Assembly (NCBI GenBank): GCA_022478985.1
Contig: JAKSZP010002717.1
Location: 1 to 64,000 of the forward strand
DNA length: 64,000 nt
From: Massospora cicadina
Lineage: Eukaryota; Entomophthoromycota; Entomophthoromycetes; Entomophthorales; Entomophthoraceae
Reading direction: 5' to 3'
The notes below the pieces were generated by a model. That model saw only the letters and a list, made by a program, of their open reading frames with translations, did not search any database and was not told where the DNA came from. Below are positions 42,839 to 54,906 of the stretch, in pieces; within the stretch, counting starts at the first letter, position 1; the number at the start of each line of letters is the position of its first letter. The position numbers and the translations under genes were made by a program.

Positions 42839-43525
42839 GCAAAAAATGCGGGTTTTCACTGGTACACAGGTTTGCTTAACTACTGACTCTGGGAATAGAT
42901 ATGAATTTGCTAATTGTATGAAGACAATTAGCCTAGTCAAGTTTGGATAAATGGGTAGCTTAGCCCTACTCTGGCAATATAAAGATTCAAGTGACTTTGG
43001 CCTCACTCTGGCGTTGACACTTAGACAGGAAGTACTTCTTCACAACTTCAAATTGAAGTAAACAATCAACGATTAAAAATGATAATGTACTCACAGTACT
43101 AAGGTGTTTATTATTGGTAAAGTAAGGGGATATTTATAGGGAAAAATGGTGAAGGACATGTGTTAGGGGTATTTGAGGTACCACAATATTCCCAGAACAC
43201 CTAGCCAATGGAAGGGGATATCCACGATGGTCTTGGCACGCCTTGATAACAGAAAAGAGATATTCATGATGGTCTCAGCACACCTAGCTGACAAAGAGAT
43301 ACTGGTTCATTTTTGGGAAAGATTCAAGCTGATTTTCATGAGGAATAGTGATTTAAATTGCCATTCATATCAGTCCACATGTCAGCTACTGAACCCAGAG
43401 ATTTCCCTTGAGTAATTGCTCATTTTGAGGCAATTTACTCATATCCACGTTGTTGGCAACAATCTCCGTTGAAGTAGGAATTATATCTCTCATTGGATTC
43501 AATCCTCTGTGAATTACAAAAAACC
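42836..43525 (-). repeat. 3' LTR of element H
   Basis: Pairs with 51341-52050 over nearly its full length, e.g. ACTTAGACAGGAAGTACTTC and CAGTACTAAGGTGTTTATTA are in both copies. AT-rich, no open frame above 80 codons. Confidence 0.75.
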
Positions 43526-43630
43526 ATTTAATCAGTGATTATTGCCAAAGAGATGACATAATTGATCATCATCTTAAAGCTTAATCAATAAGCTAAATTA
43601 AATAAATGAATCAATTATCTTAAATTAATC

Positions 43631-43920
43631 TGGGTGGAAGGCGAGTCAGTAGGATGTACAGCTACCAACCTGAAGGTTGCAGGTTTGATTCCCGCCCTTT
43701 GCACATCAATCAGGGTGCCAGCCAAAGGAAGCTATTGTCAGTTAGTAGGTCTAATAACACAAAAACCTTACCCATGATATAACTAGAAAAATATGAGTCC
43801 TGATCTGGAGGTGAAAAAACTTTCTACAACAGAGTTGACCTGGCTTAGGTTTCATGTTAATACTTTCTTTCTCTATTTTGGTAATGTCCATCCCCTGGTC
43901 AGATTGCCTCAAATAAATAT
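43631..43920 (+). repeat. tRNA-derived SINE, copy 2
   Basis: A-box region GGCGAGTCAGTAGG (43640-43653) and B-box GGTTTGATTCC (43682-43692), a near-consensus pol III B-box. The tail CCCTGGTCAG...TGCCTCAAATAA matches the tail of the copy at 2635-2925. It lies inside element H, so it inserted into existing transposon debris. Confidence 0.65.
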
Positions 43921-45190
43921 TATTTTAAATTAATTAAGCTTTAATAATTTGCAATCTGGATAATGTGGTTATATAATCCCCATACTTCCCCCTGCTTAAC
44001 CAGATTATCAGTTAAGAATGTCTTCATCAAATAATTCCTTCTATGAATGAATCTTATCTAGTTTGTACAAAGAAGATGCCTCTCATCTTTGAGCAATGTC
44101 AAGAACCACCTGAAGGGGTATTCTTTCTGGTCCATCTAGATCCACCCCCCAAGTCAACTTGATTTGGCAATCCCCTCTTCTGCTCTTCCAGCAATGGTGC
44201 CAATTTCTGAAGAGGGGACAGGGTTAGCTGTTTCATCATTAAACTATCATTTATTCATTCCTTGTTCTCCTGTCGCCAAGATCAATTTTGAGGCATTACT
44301 GGATTTGGCTATCATTGTTCTAAATCCAGTAATTGCCCTTGAGCCTAACAAAGCGATTTCTCCTGACTTAGATCAATCTTTATAATCGAGTTGGATCTTC
44401 TTCCCAAGTTTTTTTTCAGCTTGCCCAATTTTATCAACTGACTATCTTGTCTATTGAATTGACAATTGGTAATGATGAGCATGTTGAACTTCCATACCAG
44501 GAACTTTGGGGTGAATTGACTGAGGCACTTAATATCTCTTTTGCACCTTGTGACCTTGATAATTTACCTGATTGGGATTCTGCCTCCTTTGCACTCCAAT
44601 TTGCAAGGCAAGTACTTTGCACATGGGCTACTTCACTCCCCACATCGCCAAATTTCCACCATTCCTTTCCCTTCTGGTTTCAGGAGGCCTGCAGCCACCA
44701 CCTTCAAGATGCTGTTTGCTGCCTGAACAATTACTTCATGGCTGGGACTATCTGGCAATATCTTCCATTAATGGCGATAATCAGTGGTATAGTTCAGCAG
44801 CCACCTGCGCATTTCCTTGTTCACTGTTTTCTCATATGCCAAGTGTTCTTGACAAAGTATATCATCAAGCACTCCAGACACAGCTTCCAGCGCCTGTGCC
44901 ATATTGAGATTACATGGACTTTTTTGCAGATTGCATATTCTTGTATTGCTGTTTTCCTCCCCAATCTGGGGTTTCCCAACTTGCTGAACTGGACGTCCCC
45001 ATCACTCTTCCCATTGTTGCTTATTCGCAGAATCCACCTTGGGTTCAAAGAACTTTGTTTTGGCTTGCTCTATCCCTTGCAAGTATCCAACCTCAGATTG
45101 ACTTTGGTGACCTCTTTAACAACATTTGTTGTTCAACCTCCCTCTCCCCAGAGGTGTCAAAGAAGAGCTCGCAATTTGCAACCTGAGGCA
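43921..45190 (+). pseudogene. Gypsy Gag/protease relic and unidentified hydrophobic ORF
   Basis: 44164-44385 contains LNYHLFIPCSPVAKINFEAL followed by LDLAII, aligning with the protease segment FEALVDTGAMVNFI of element A; the Asp remains but TG is lost. 44447-45193 is a 248-codon open frame of uncertain reality: its start is acidic and soluble-looking (PYQELWGELTEALNISFAPC), its later part hydrophobic. Opposite in strand to H, so probably a fragment of an F- or A-like element. Confidence 0.4.
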
Positions 45191-45501
45191 TAAAAATAAA
45201 AATAAAGAAAAAAATTGTAAATAACTTTTTCTTTTCCATTTTTTTCAATTTTTTATTATTTTTAATTTATATATTTTATTAATATGAGGATGGCCGACCA
45301 GGGGACAGACACATCTGATATGTAGGAGCAGGGAAAGCAGAAAACAGAAATGGGAAGAGAGCGCAGAACAAAGGAACTCAAAAGATATGACTTGGCACAC
45401 TTTGGTGTGGCTGGGGGGCCACGGGTGGTGGGTGGCTAGACCTTGAGTGGCATGGCACTCATGGGCTAGTAGGGTGTACCACCTATGAAGACTGTGAGGT
45501 T

Positions 45502-46129
45502 TTAAATGTCATAACGAAGGAACCAGATTAGAATCCAGGTGCCCATCTGTTTCTTCCATTTGTGTTGAAGTGAGCCAAACAGCCAGGCTTGAAAATGGTT
45601 AGCCAAATGGTTGTGGAACCTGATGATGGCTTGGTTGAGATTGTGGAAGATCCCGTTGAAGGCTTCAAGGGTAATTGTGTGAATGGACCATATTGCAATG
45701 CACACAATTAGAGACCTCAGTGTCTGGGGGATAGGTGAGGCCATGTTGAGTGCCATGATATTGCGGGATAGTCGGAATTTGGTTGTAGGTGATTGTTGAA
45801 ACAGGTGCATCACGTTGGCCCAGATATGCGCAGATGTCGGGCACTCTTCCAGGCGGTGTGCTAGTGTGTTGGGTCCGCCACAGATGGCACATGTCTCAAA
45901 CATTGAGAAAGTATGGTCGGCTGTTCTATATGTATGGCGCATGTATCGCCACATTGTGGAGCACACTTGTGGGGATAGGGGGGGGCAGGTGACGAGGTTC
46001 CACACCTGTTTTTGGTGTGTTCAAGTCATATGGGACGTCTTGGTGGTCTAGGTAGTCAATCCTGGACAGAGGGAAGGGTGGTAATGGGGCAGGTACGTTA
46101 GACACCATTTGTCCTCTGTGGAGTTGCAC
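45502..46129 (-). pseudogene. ORF2 C-terminal Cys/His domain, LINE I
   Basis: A 167-codon frame with W-x-L-V-type start and FETCAICGGPNTLAHRLEEC, the C-x2-C...H-x5-C pattern of the zinc-binding segment found after the RT in many LINEs. It ends HFQAWLFGSLQHKWKKQMGT and a stop near 45502, the likely true end of ORF2. LINE J has the matching HFQAWMFGYLPP end. Confidence 0.7.
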
Positions 46130-47634
46130 ATATCCAGTTTGAGGGTGATTGTCTTTAATTGCTGTGCATAGGAGAAGCTCAATCCCCTTGTCTTAGGTTG
46201 TATAGGATACGTTTGAAATACTGATTGGTGTTGTGTGGTCTGGTGGCGTTTGGGTGTGTTACAAGGTACTTCATCAGGGTCGCCGGGTTGGAGGGGACCT
46301 CAGATGTAGTGCCCTTGCAAAATTGGTTTGGTCTTGGCCCAGTGGGGGGATGGTGGGTTGGGTGATGTCGTGGAGGCTATCCATGAGCCTAGGATTTGCG
46401 TAGCTCTTTCCGTGAAGTTGAGAAGCCCCATCCCGCCTCTCTTCCGTAGGCCATACATGGTCTCCATCCTGACAGGTGCACGGTATCCAGACCATAGCCA
46501 GTTCTGCAGGATCTTGTAGACTGCGTTGGTAAAATTGGCGGAGAAGGGGATCGCGTGGGCAGCAAACCATAACTTTGTTAGGATCAGGGAGTTGGCTAAC
46601 ACAACTCTTCCGTCAGAGCTGGCTTTACTCCTCCGCATACATGTCATTCTTTTTGTGATGTTGTCCAAAATGTTGGTTTCTATGGTGTCAAGTGCATATC
46701 CACCAGTTTTGAGCCATATGCCCAGATGACGGACTGGGTTGGTGGCAGGGTGGTGTGCAAAGGGTAAACACAGTGATTTTACTGGCTTGGATCGTTGTTG
46801 TGTGGTTGGATGTGTGGTTGGTTGGTTTGTGTGGTGGGGGGGGGATGGGGCCCAGTTTGAACTTAATTTTCCCATAACAATTACCTCTGTTTTCTGTTTG
46901 TTCAGCATGGCGTTACTCAATGACTCATACTGATGAATAATGCGCTCAATCGCCCTGGCATCCCTATTGCCTGAGACTCCAAAAACGCAGTCATCAGCAA
47001 AGGCGAGCATTTTGGTTGTTGGTTGTCCCTCCAACCTGATTCCGGTGAGCTTTGAGTTTGCAATGCGGAGGAGGGGGTCAAGGGTAAAATTGTATAGTAG
47101 GGGGCTAAGCGGGTCACCTTGTTTAAGGCCCCTTTGGGGGGTGATGATGTCAGTTAGGAAACCTGGGTCTCTGATTGCAAACCTGGCTGAGCGCGTTAGG
47201 AGGAGCGCCCAGTTTATAAAGCGGGATGGTAGGTTGAAGGCCTTTAGACATTGTTCCAAGTAGTCCCAGTGCACTCAGTTGTATGCTTTCTTTTGGTCCA
47301 GGAAAGCAAGGGCACCTGTGGGATTAGCTTGGCAGATGTTGGAAATTGTGTGGATATTATCCCAAATTGAGCGATTTGGGATGAATCCAAATTGATGGGG
47401 GAGAGGGTTGTCTGAGCAATGCAACCCAGACGTTTGGCTAAATTATTAGTTAGTATTTTAGTGTCAGTATTGGTGAGAGCAATTGGGCGCCAGTTGTTTA
47501 GATCTGCCTGGTCTCCTTTTTTGAATAGTGTGACCACGTATGCATCTTGGCCACCATGTAGAAGGGATGTGTCTTCCAGGCACTTATTCATAGTTGCCAG
47601 TAGTATTGGTGTGATATGTTTAAAATTTTTTTGA
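46130..47634 (-). pseudogene. ORF2 reverse transcriptase, LINE I
   Basis: 47591-47244 (VVTLFKKGDQADLNNWRPIA, LTNTDTKILTNNLAKRLG) and 47274-46300 (324 codons: RGLKQGDPLSPLLYNFTLDP; MLAFADDCVFGVSGN; HLGIWLKTGGYALDTIE; RVVLANSLILTKLWFAAHAI). The catalytic FADD (47001-46990) is intact. One frameshift and one TGA (near 47276) separate the two halves. Confidence 0.85.
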
Positions 47635-49092
47635 AAAATTCATATGGAAGGCCATCAGGCCCAGGGCACTTGTTGCGTGGGGTTGATCTTATTATCTCCC
47701 ATCACTCATCTTTAGTTATGGGTGCTGCAAGGTCTGGTTGTCCAGCTATAGTATCAATATTAGCGGATGATAGAAATTTTTCAATTTTGTTAGGTGATGA
47801 GAAATATGCTGTGTACAGATCAGTGTAAAATTGGTGTAATTCAGCGATATTTCTGATGGTGTAGATGCCATTGTGTCATCTGCTTGGCAGACCTGTGTGC
47901 AGGTCGCCAATGTTGAAATTGGTTTAAAACGGCGGAGAAATTGGGCCATATGAGTTTCTCCAGATAAAATGTATTTTGATTTATAGCATACTTCAAAGTA
48001 ATGCTGGTGTTTCCTAAAGAGGGAGTTTACCTGTGTCAATAGCTGGAACCACAGGCGGTCCCATTGGGGGGTGTATCCCTCACAAGGTGTGTTGTTTTCT
48101 AAGTGTTGAAGCTGTCTGATAGCCTTGTTGATTGTCACGGACATTGCAGCTGTTTTTCTGGAGTTTAGGTGGCAGGCTTTCTTGATTGCATGAGCCTTGA
48201 ATATTTCCCACTCAGCGATAGGATTCCCATCAGGTGTTTGTATTTCTTGCTGTGTTGTTAGCACCATCTCAATCCAAAGTTTAAGATCTGGAAGGTGGAT
48301 GGTGCTCAGGTGAACTCTGTGCCAGGTTGGTGGTTTTTTGTATTTTTCTGAGGACAATATCACTATTGAGACCATTCGATGGTCAGAGAAAGGTAATTGT
48401 TGTTGTAAAGTTTAATACTCGGTGCCAGAAGTCTACAAGGGCGAGCATCAGGTCAATCTGGGTCATTGAGACCAGCTGGTTATTGTTGTGGTGGGGCCTC
48501 ATCATGTTGGCCAGGGTGGGGGCTTGTTTGGGAATGGTGTCACATAGGCCCAACATTGCCTTTAGTATGCATAGTTCTGTGTGGCGGGGTATAGCCCTAG
48601 ACTTGGACCAGCGGTTGGTATTGGTGTTAAGCCAGCAGCTGAAATCTCCTGCAAAAAATGTTGCCTCAGAGAAATGGATTGAGAGGATATCAGAAAAGAA
48701 TTTTGGTGGTCATTTGGATCATTTGGGGCATACACACATGCCATGGCAAAATTCTCTCCATTTCACTCGAGGTTTGCTAGGAGCAGCCATCCCTCCAGGT
48801 GGGAGGATGTGCTTTAGATTATTACTGGAGGGTTACAGTTTGTTTATATTACCATCCAACAATGGTTTGTCCAAAAGGATTTTGCCAGAAGGAGCATGGT
48901 TGACCATGACTCCTCCTCCCCCGGTGGACAGTGGGGTTCTTGGATGGCCAAGATATCCATGGGGATATTGCGCAGGAAAGCAATTTTTTTGGCCCAGGAT
49001 GTGGGGGCCTTGGCTCCCGCGATGTTGAGTGTCCCTATGTTGATTGCGGTAGTCCGCACATCAGGAACGCTGGGGTGACCCACTGAGGTCAC
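47635..49092 (-). pseudogene. ORF2 endonuclease and linker, LINE I
   Basis: 49092-48844 starts ORF2: INIGTLNIAGAKAPTSWAKK, then IPMDILAIQEPHC, the first catalytic motifs (Asn, Glu) of an exonuclease/endonuclease/phosphatase domain. 48744-48562 has VYAPNDPNDHQNSF. Between 48620 and 48420, in another frame, is an MTQIDLMLALV-type segment; 48375-47746 (209 codons) is the helical linker to the RT. Stops and frameshifts throughout. Confidence 0.75.
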
Positions 49093-50625
49093 TCAGTTCC
49101 TTATTGTGAGTCATACTGCAAGTATGGGGTCGACTAGCCAGATTTGTTCCAGTGTGTTGGTTGGGGCCTTGGTGCTGGCATTGTTCAGTTTCTTCTGGCT
49201 TGGATTACTCCTTGGATTTTGGGTCTGGTGTGGGTTGACTTTTGCCTCATTAAAATTTTTTTTTGCCATTTGCCTGTGGGTTTGATGGGCAGAAACTAGG
49301 AGTTAGGGTGGTTGGGTCTTGTGCATAGGTGTTGTCACATTGTGATTGGCTGAAGTGGTCTTCCATATCATCGCCTATCACATGTGATTGGCTGGGAGGA
49401 TCCCCAGTGGTGCAAAGTGGATCTGCTCCCACTTGGTTGGAGGTGTTTGATTGGTTGTGTCCAAAAATTTCATCATTTTGGTTGTGTTAGGTTTTATGTG
49501 GAGGATCTGATTGGTTATTCCGCTGTGCTGCCATGGCATCCGCCTGAATTTGTTCCGTGGAAATTGTGGTGTGAGTTTGGGTCTTGGCGGAATTCGCGGC
49601 CTGCTTGCGGGTGGTCTGTGCATGACGGCAGACCTTGTGTGAGATGGGCTTGACCAAAGCAATATCAGCTCTTTTGCCCCAATAGAAGGCAAAAGTGAAG
49701 TCCTTAATTTTGCCAAAAGTTGGGCTTGTTTCATCCATATTGTCCTCACATAATTCCGGTGCTTCAATCCTGCATTTGATGGGGCATGCATGGTCTTTGT
49801 GGCCTATTGCTGAGCAGAATTTGCAGATAGGTGGGGTGTGTTCTGGTGTGATATGGAAGGGGCGAGATATGCTGCCATTGGGGAGGTTGATGGTCACCAT
49901 GTGGGGAATGAGGGTAATATCCTCTGCCACGTCCTGATCCGGTTCAATAATAGCTATTGCCTTTCCTGTGCACAGGTGAAGCAGGAGGGGTAATTTTTTG
50001 AAATTGAACTGTTTGATAACTCTGTAACCTTTGAGGCCCCCCGGAGTTTATCTGCAAGGATATTATGGTGCACGGTGCTCAGGAGTCAGTCAAATACAAT
50101 GAATAGGTCATTTGCCTCATTCCATCACGTGCGCAATGTGCAGATGGTGCAGTCTTCATTGTTGATTTTTATGGAGAATTTAATTTTTGCTGCATCCGCT
50201 GCTTCTTCCGCGGACTGAATCCAACGTCCACCCATCCTCTGTGTAGATTTTTATAATTTACCGAGACAGTGTTCAGGAAAGTTGCGGAGAAGTCCTCCCC
50301 ATTTTTTCCATAATTCAAGGGAAGTATTGCTGACCATAATTCTAAGGCCATGCTCAAGGGAGGACAAGGGTTGGGAGTGTTCAATTTTGGTATATGCGCC
50401 CATTTTTTGCAGGAATTGCAAAACTCTGGGTGTGGTGCTGTACTCACCCTTTTTGGTGGGAGGGTTGTCAACATTCCACCGGGGCATTTTTCCCTGGCAG
50501 GTTGGGAGGGCTTCAGGCCTTTTGTGCTGGCCACTTTTGCCCAACTTGTATTGTTGCGGACAAATTTGCTCATATTCCAGGTTGATTGTCAATCTCAGAG
50601 AAATTGCATAGAATCAGGTTACTAA
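49093..50625 (-). pseudogene. ORF1 of LINE I with CCHC knuckle
   Basis: 50573-50169 is the N-terminal part. A broken middle follows. 49930-49487 holds the RNA-binding zinc knuckle ICKFCSAIGHKDHACP (codons 49825-49784) and a basic, Gln/Thr-rich tail. ORF1 proteins of this type coat the element RNA. Same layout as ORF1 of LINE J. Confidence 0.7.
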
Positions 50626-50666
50626 AAGTGATAATAACGGGAAAGAAAAGCTTTTAATTTTTATAT

Positions 50667-50684
50667 ATATATATATATTTTAAT
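50667..50684. repeat. (AT)n microsatellite
   Basis: About nine AT units next to the 5' end of LINE I. Confidence 0.8.
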
Positions 50685-50689
50685 AAATT

Positions 50690-50995
50690 TTTTAAGAAAT
50701 TTGCTGTGTACTCTACTAATCATATGACCATTGGATATATTTTTGATCATGTAGGCATCATTTGTCTTTTTTGCAATAACCTCAAATGGTCCTGACCATA
50801 ATGCATCTAGCTTATTTTGTTGACCAAACCCATGTGTATCACAAAAGGCTACTCATTCTCCAAAGGCAAATTCCCTAAGATTGGATTGACTCTTGTCATT
50901 GGCTTTTTTGGTATGAATCCTTCTTTTGATTGTAGTATCAAAAGCTTGAAATTTGAGATCCACTACCATACTCACGAGCTGATATAGGTATATAT
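50690..50995 (-). pseudogene. Integrase C-terminal fragment, element H
   Basis: Encodes RRIHTKKANDKSQSNLREFA, then GFGQQNKLDALWSGPFEVIA and ISNGHMISRVHSKFLKK. It aligns with the end of C's integrase (GFGRKNKLSNIWVSPFEIIE, INQVHAKFL). One stop. With the Gag start only about 120 bases upstream, the central gag-pol region has been deleted. Confidence 0.65.
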
Positions 50996-51116
50996 CTGCA
51001 CTTATCCTTAAAGTCATCATGTGTTAAAATAATCCACAATTTTGATCAAAGTTATTATGCAAAATTTGAAATCCTCTCATCAGGATATCACTAATACTGG
51101 GTAAATTTTATTGGAT

Positions 51117-51380
51117 TCATTCCAAAGGTGGTTTGTAGATCATTACAGCATTCTCATTCACTCCGATTGTTGATAGATGGATGTATTGGGGATCCACCAG
51201 CATTCCAGCCTCTAATTGGATATTTCCCCGGTGGTCTGCTGATGATCCTGCTTCCTCATTTCTTTGATGCTCCATATTAGTTAGATAATTCAGTGTTTGG
51301 ATTTTGTATAAACTTGACACAACCCCTGTAGTGAGCACCATTTTAAAAATCTTGGGGTTTTCACTGGTGTACAGGTTCAC
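51117..51380 (-). CDS. Gag start of element H
   Basis: An 87-codon frame that begins in the 5' LTR and reads through the LTR/primer-site border as KMVLTTGVVSS; the second ATG is formed by the last LTR base and the TG of the primer-binding site. The rest (YLTNMEHQRNEEAGSSADHR) is a polar Gag-like leader of a truncated gene. Confidence 0.45.
   Translation of the reverse strand: MNLYTSENPKIFKMVLTTGVVSSLYKIQTLNYLTNMEHQRNEEAGSSADHRGNIQLEAGMLVDPQYIHLSTIGVNENAVMIYKPPLE
51324..51340 (-). other. Primer-binding site of element H
   Basis: TGGTGCTCACTACAGGG in element sense, directly next to the 5' LTR and identical to that of element C. Confidence 0.65.
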
Positions 51381-52050
51381 TTAACTACTGACTCTAGGAA
51401 TAAATATGAATTTGCTAATTATATTAAGACAATTAGCCTAGTCAAGTTCAGATAAATGGGTAGCTTCAGCCCTACTCTGGCAATATATAAGGATTCAAGT
51501 GACTTTGGCCTCACTCTGGCATTGACACTTAGACAGGAAGTACTTCTTCACAACTTCACTTTGAAGTAAAGAATCAACAATTGTAAACAATAAAGTATTC
51601 ACAGTACTAAGGTGTTTATTATTAGTAAAGTGAGGGAATATTTATAGGGAAAAATGGTGAAGGACATGTGTTAGGGGTATTTGAGGTACCACAATATTCC
51701 CAGAACACCTAGCCAATGAAAAGGGATATCCACGATGGTCTTGGCACGCCTAGATGACAGAAAAGAGATATTACGATGGTCTCAGCACACCTAGCTGACA
51801 AAAAGAGATACTGGTTCATTTTTGGGAAAGATTCCAGCTGGTTTCCACAATGAATAGTGTATTTAAATCGCCATTCATATCAGCCCATATGTTGGCTACT
51901 GAACCTGACAATTTCCCATGAGTAATTGCTCATTTCGAGGCAATTTACTTATATCTACATTGTTGGCAACAATCCCTAACAAAATAGGAACTATAGTTCT
52001 TATCAGATCTGATCCTCTGTGAATTACAAATAACTATTTAATTTTTTCTC
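51341..52050 (-). repeat. 5' LTR of element H
   Basis: About 710 bp, paired with 42836-43525. Its outer end is fixed only to within about 10 bases. Confidence 0.75.
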
Positions 52051-52200
52051 TCTCGTTGCAATCACTTTTGCAACCCATTCAATTCAATTCTGAATCTAGT
52101 TTGATAAATCTCATAGAGGAGATTAGTCTGCGCCCATGTCAGGGAGCAGTTGGGCAAGTAAGGTAAGAGGAGCAGGTGGGAGGCCCGCGGCCTCAAATGT

Positions 52201-53234
52201 TTGAAAACGCCCTGGAGAAACTGGTGGAATAGAAGAAAATTTCAAAAAACCAGCGGTCACTATTTCCCCAGAAATCCTCGCTTGGCAAGCATGATGCAAC
52301 CAGTACATCAATACGCCGCACTCCCAGCCACTTTTGTTGGTGGAATACGGAGTCCGCGTGTTTCTGGACGTCCAACAAACAGCTTTATGAGAAAATTTTG
52401 CGGGGATGTGCACACTTTTTCCCAACCATGGTGTATGTTGCACCTCATTCCATGTCACGCAGTTGGCTGGACTTAGGTTTTAAAAACATGGAGGCAGCAG
52501 ATGAGGCTGCTGCAGTGCACATAGAGATTGACCTCCACAAAGGGCAACAGGTCATCAAAACAAAACGCACTAGATGGACAAAATCCAAACAAATTTTCCT
52601 CACGTTTGACTTCTTGCCTACTATGGTAAAACGTGACATTTTGGAGCAACACCTGAAAGATGGTCTCGCCATCTACAGCGAAATACAATCTTTTGAAATG
52701 CAATGCTTTACACTGATGCCACACCTGTGCACTGGCAAAGCTATCGCAGTTCTGACCCCAACTAAGGAGATCGTGAAGGACCTAACCCAGATCCTGCACT
52801 CCACATATATCTATATTGAAGGGCATACCACCCACCCTTTTCAGGTAACCGTGGACAGCGCACCCCCCATCTGCACCCACTGTGACGCGTTTGGCCATAA
52901 AACACACATACCCCACCAAGGAGGGCATCAAATTCCAAGAGCACCCCTCAGAGGCCATGGCCAGTGGAGAGGCGCACTACAAACCAACTGTAAGCACCAA
53001 AGAGGCTTTCCCGTGGGGGCACAAGGCTGCTACCCTCTGGTAAAACCTATTTCCCCACAAGAGCGGAAGAAGGCCAATCAGGCCCACAGGGCCGCGGCCA
53101 AGGAAGCGGCCAAAGCCACCAACGATATCCCACATTCCCAACACCAGGAGGACATCGAAACCTTCGTGGTGGAAGCAAATTGGGAATCCTCCAACCAATC
53201 AGATTGGGAAGCCCATACCAATTGGATCACCTGA
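52201..53234 (+). pseudogene. ORF1 of LINE J
   Basis: 52398-53234 is a 278-codon open frame, with an upstream part in another frame from about 52201. It includes SKQIFLTFDFLPTMVKRDIL, TGKAIAVLTPTKEIVKDLTQ and a zinc-knuckle start ICTHCDAFGHKTH (about 52872-52910). The last Cys is missing in this frame, and in the +1 frame CPTKEGIKFQEH follows, so a single-base deletion has shifted the frame inside the knuckle. The tail is basic, then acidic. Confidence 0.7.
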
Positions 53235-53546
53235 TCTTAGGATCCAATGGGTGACTCAAATTCTCCCAATCTTTGCAACCAAGCTCTGGTCAAAACTGAC
53301 TTGGCCCTCAACCTACCTGAAAAAAATTTTCGCCCTGCTTGATGGTGCACTGAACTCATCCACACCGCAAAAGATTCATCTGATGTTGGGGAAACAAAAA
53401 GTGAAGGCAAAAGCCAACGCAAACCTTTCTGCAAAACTAACAAAAATACTGATAGCGTTGCTGTAAACACCCGCGCTGCTTGAAGGCCTATGGGGATCTA
53501 GAGGAGGCTAGTGGGCCCAGGCGCCCACCCCCTCGCACCTAAGGTG

Positions 53547-54892
53547 CAATGGGGGAAACCTTCACTTCAGGGATGCTGAATATCGCCAGACTCAAGGCCT
53601 CATTGTCCCGGGCTAGGAAACTGAGTTTTTTACAACAAAATTTACCCGTGGATATCCTGGCCATCCAGGAGTCCCACTGTCTATGAGGTTCCAAGGAGGC
53701 TTGGAAAACAATGCTCCTCCCATCCCTATCCTTTTGGTCAAAGCACTGTGGGGTGCGAATTTGGAAAAATAACTTTTTTCAACTTTTTATGGTTAGAAAC
53801 CTTCCTCAATGGCTGAGTCCTCGTTGTCACCTTTTTGTGGGCCAATGTGGTACACGCTATCGTCAACATCTATGCCCCAAACGGTGCATGAGAACATCAG
53901 GAATTTTTCTCATTGGTCAAATCCCTCCCGCTACCCTCAGACCCTTTTGTAGTTGGCAATATGAACTGTTGGCTAAACACTCCAATGGACCAGTGGCCTT
54001 CCTCCTCCCACGCCCCCCATGGCCACGTTGAACTTTGTGTTCTAAAGGCCGCCCTTGGATTAATGGATGCGCTGCTGCAGCAAGCCCCACTGCTCAAGAA
54101 CATGATGCGCCCCCACGTCCACAATGGCCAACTAAGGTCCATGTCCTGCATCGACCTTATCCTTACGCCGGTGAAATTCCAACCCCACATATCCCACTTT
54201 AAAACAACAAAAATGGTATTCTCCAACCATCAACTGGTCTCGATAACCTATCACCTACCTGTCACAGCTGCTAAGGCCCCACATTGGTGCAAAATCCGCC
54301 CCCCCGAGCTCGCATCACCAGGATTTTCCATGTGGGTGGAATCAGCAACTTTGGCAAAAGAGTTTGTTGCACCATATTGCACGGACCCCATTTCCACATG
54401 GGCAACTTTCAAAGAAGGTACCATCCGCCAATCTCACCACCTCTCCTCCAGATGCTCACGAGCCACGTCGGCTGTCATTTTGTGCACTCTGTCAGAGTTG
54501 GCACACCTGGAGTCCAACATCCCAGCTACAGGATACAGCTCTGCATGGGGCCAGAAGTGGGCAGAGGCAGCCGCCCACCCCAACGTGCTCAAAAGGCAAC
54601 ACAGACATTGGGTTTGTGTTCAGTACAGGGCCAAACGCATCACAAAAGGTGACAAGTGCACCGCATATTTATTTTAAAAAAAATTTGCACCACGCCAGAG
54701 CGTGACCTGCACACACTGGTGCAAAGATCGGATGATTCCATTGCAGATACGCCAGCTGAAGTGGCAATCAAAACACAAAAGTATTACTCCAAGTTGTACC
54801 AATCTGATCCAATTCAGCCAGCCAAAGTGGCAGAATTTCTCAACTGAGCCCACATATACACCATTTCCCAATACCCAGAATTAATGAATTTG
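53547..54892 (+). pseudogene. ORF2 endonuclease and linker, LINE J
   Basis: ATG at 53549 opens GMLNIARLKASLSRARKLSF, then NLPVDILAIQESHCL and a TGA. 53913-54677 (254 codons) carries the rest of the endonuclease (MRPHVHNGQLRSMSCIDLIL; MVFSNHQLVSITYHLP) and the linker. 54656-54847 has DDSIADTPAEVAIKTQKYYS. Frameshifts at about 53700 and 54660. Confidence 0.75.
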
Positions 54893-54906
54893 ATTACTCC
54901 AAACGA
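54893..54906 (+). repeat. Target-site duplication of LINE K, left
   Basis: ATTACTCCAAACGA, repeated exactly at 61729-61742. It encodes the ITPNE-type start of the RT in LINE J, so K landed in J's ORF2. Confidence 0.9.

Larger units (their letters stand above)
45191..50640 (-). mobile_element. LINE I, non-LTR retrotransposon
   Basis: Minus strand: ORF1 (50592-49378) with a CCHC knuckle, then ORF2 (49092-45502) with an apurinic-type endonuclease, reverse transcriptase and a C-terminal Cys/His motif. The 3' UTR of about 300 bases ends in A/T-rich sequence (45190-45300). No RNase H domain is seen. The plan resembles fungal Tad1-type LINEs; the exact clade is not proven. CG is scarce compared with LINEs J and K, suggesting an older, deaminated copy. 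The flanks are so AT-rich that a target duplication cannot be told from chance. Confidence 0.8.
42836..52050 (-). mobile_element. LTR element H, deletion derivative related to C
   Basis: Two similar LTRs (about 42836-43525 and 51341-52050) bracket the region. Minus orientation is shown by the primer-binding site beside the right LTR, identical to that of C. Only the extreme ends of an internal region survive: a Gag start (51380-51117) followed within about 120 bases by the end of integrase (50995-50690). The rest is occupied by LINE I, a gypsy Gag/protease relic and a SINE. No clean target duplication was found and the ends are accurate to roughly 10-15 bases. Confidence 0.6.

Noticed and set aside
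46739..47263. Plus-strand ORFs over LINE I
   Set aside because: Antisense shadows of the RT, which has clear motifs on the minus strand.
45191..50640. A target-site duplication for LINE I (AAATTAAAA-like words at both ends)
   Set aside because: Both ends are low-complexity A/T sequence, so the match carries no weight.
42836..52050. A defined target-site duplication for element H
   Set aside because: LTR ends are mutated and flanks AT-rich; several 4-5 base matches are possible by chance.
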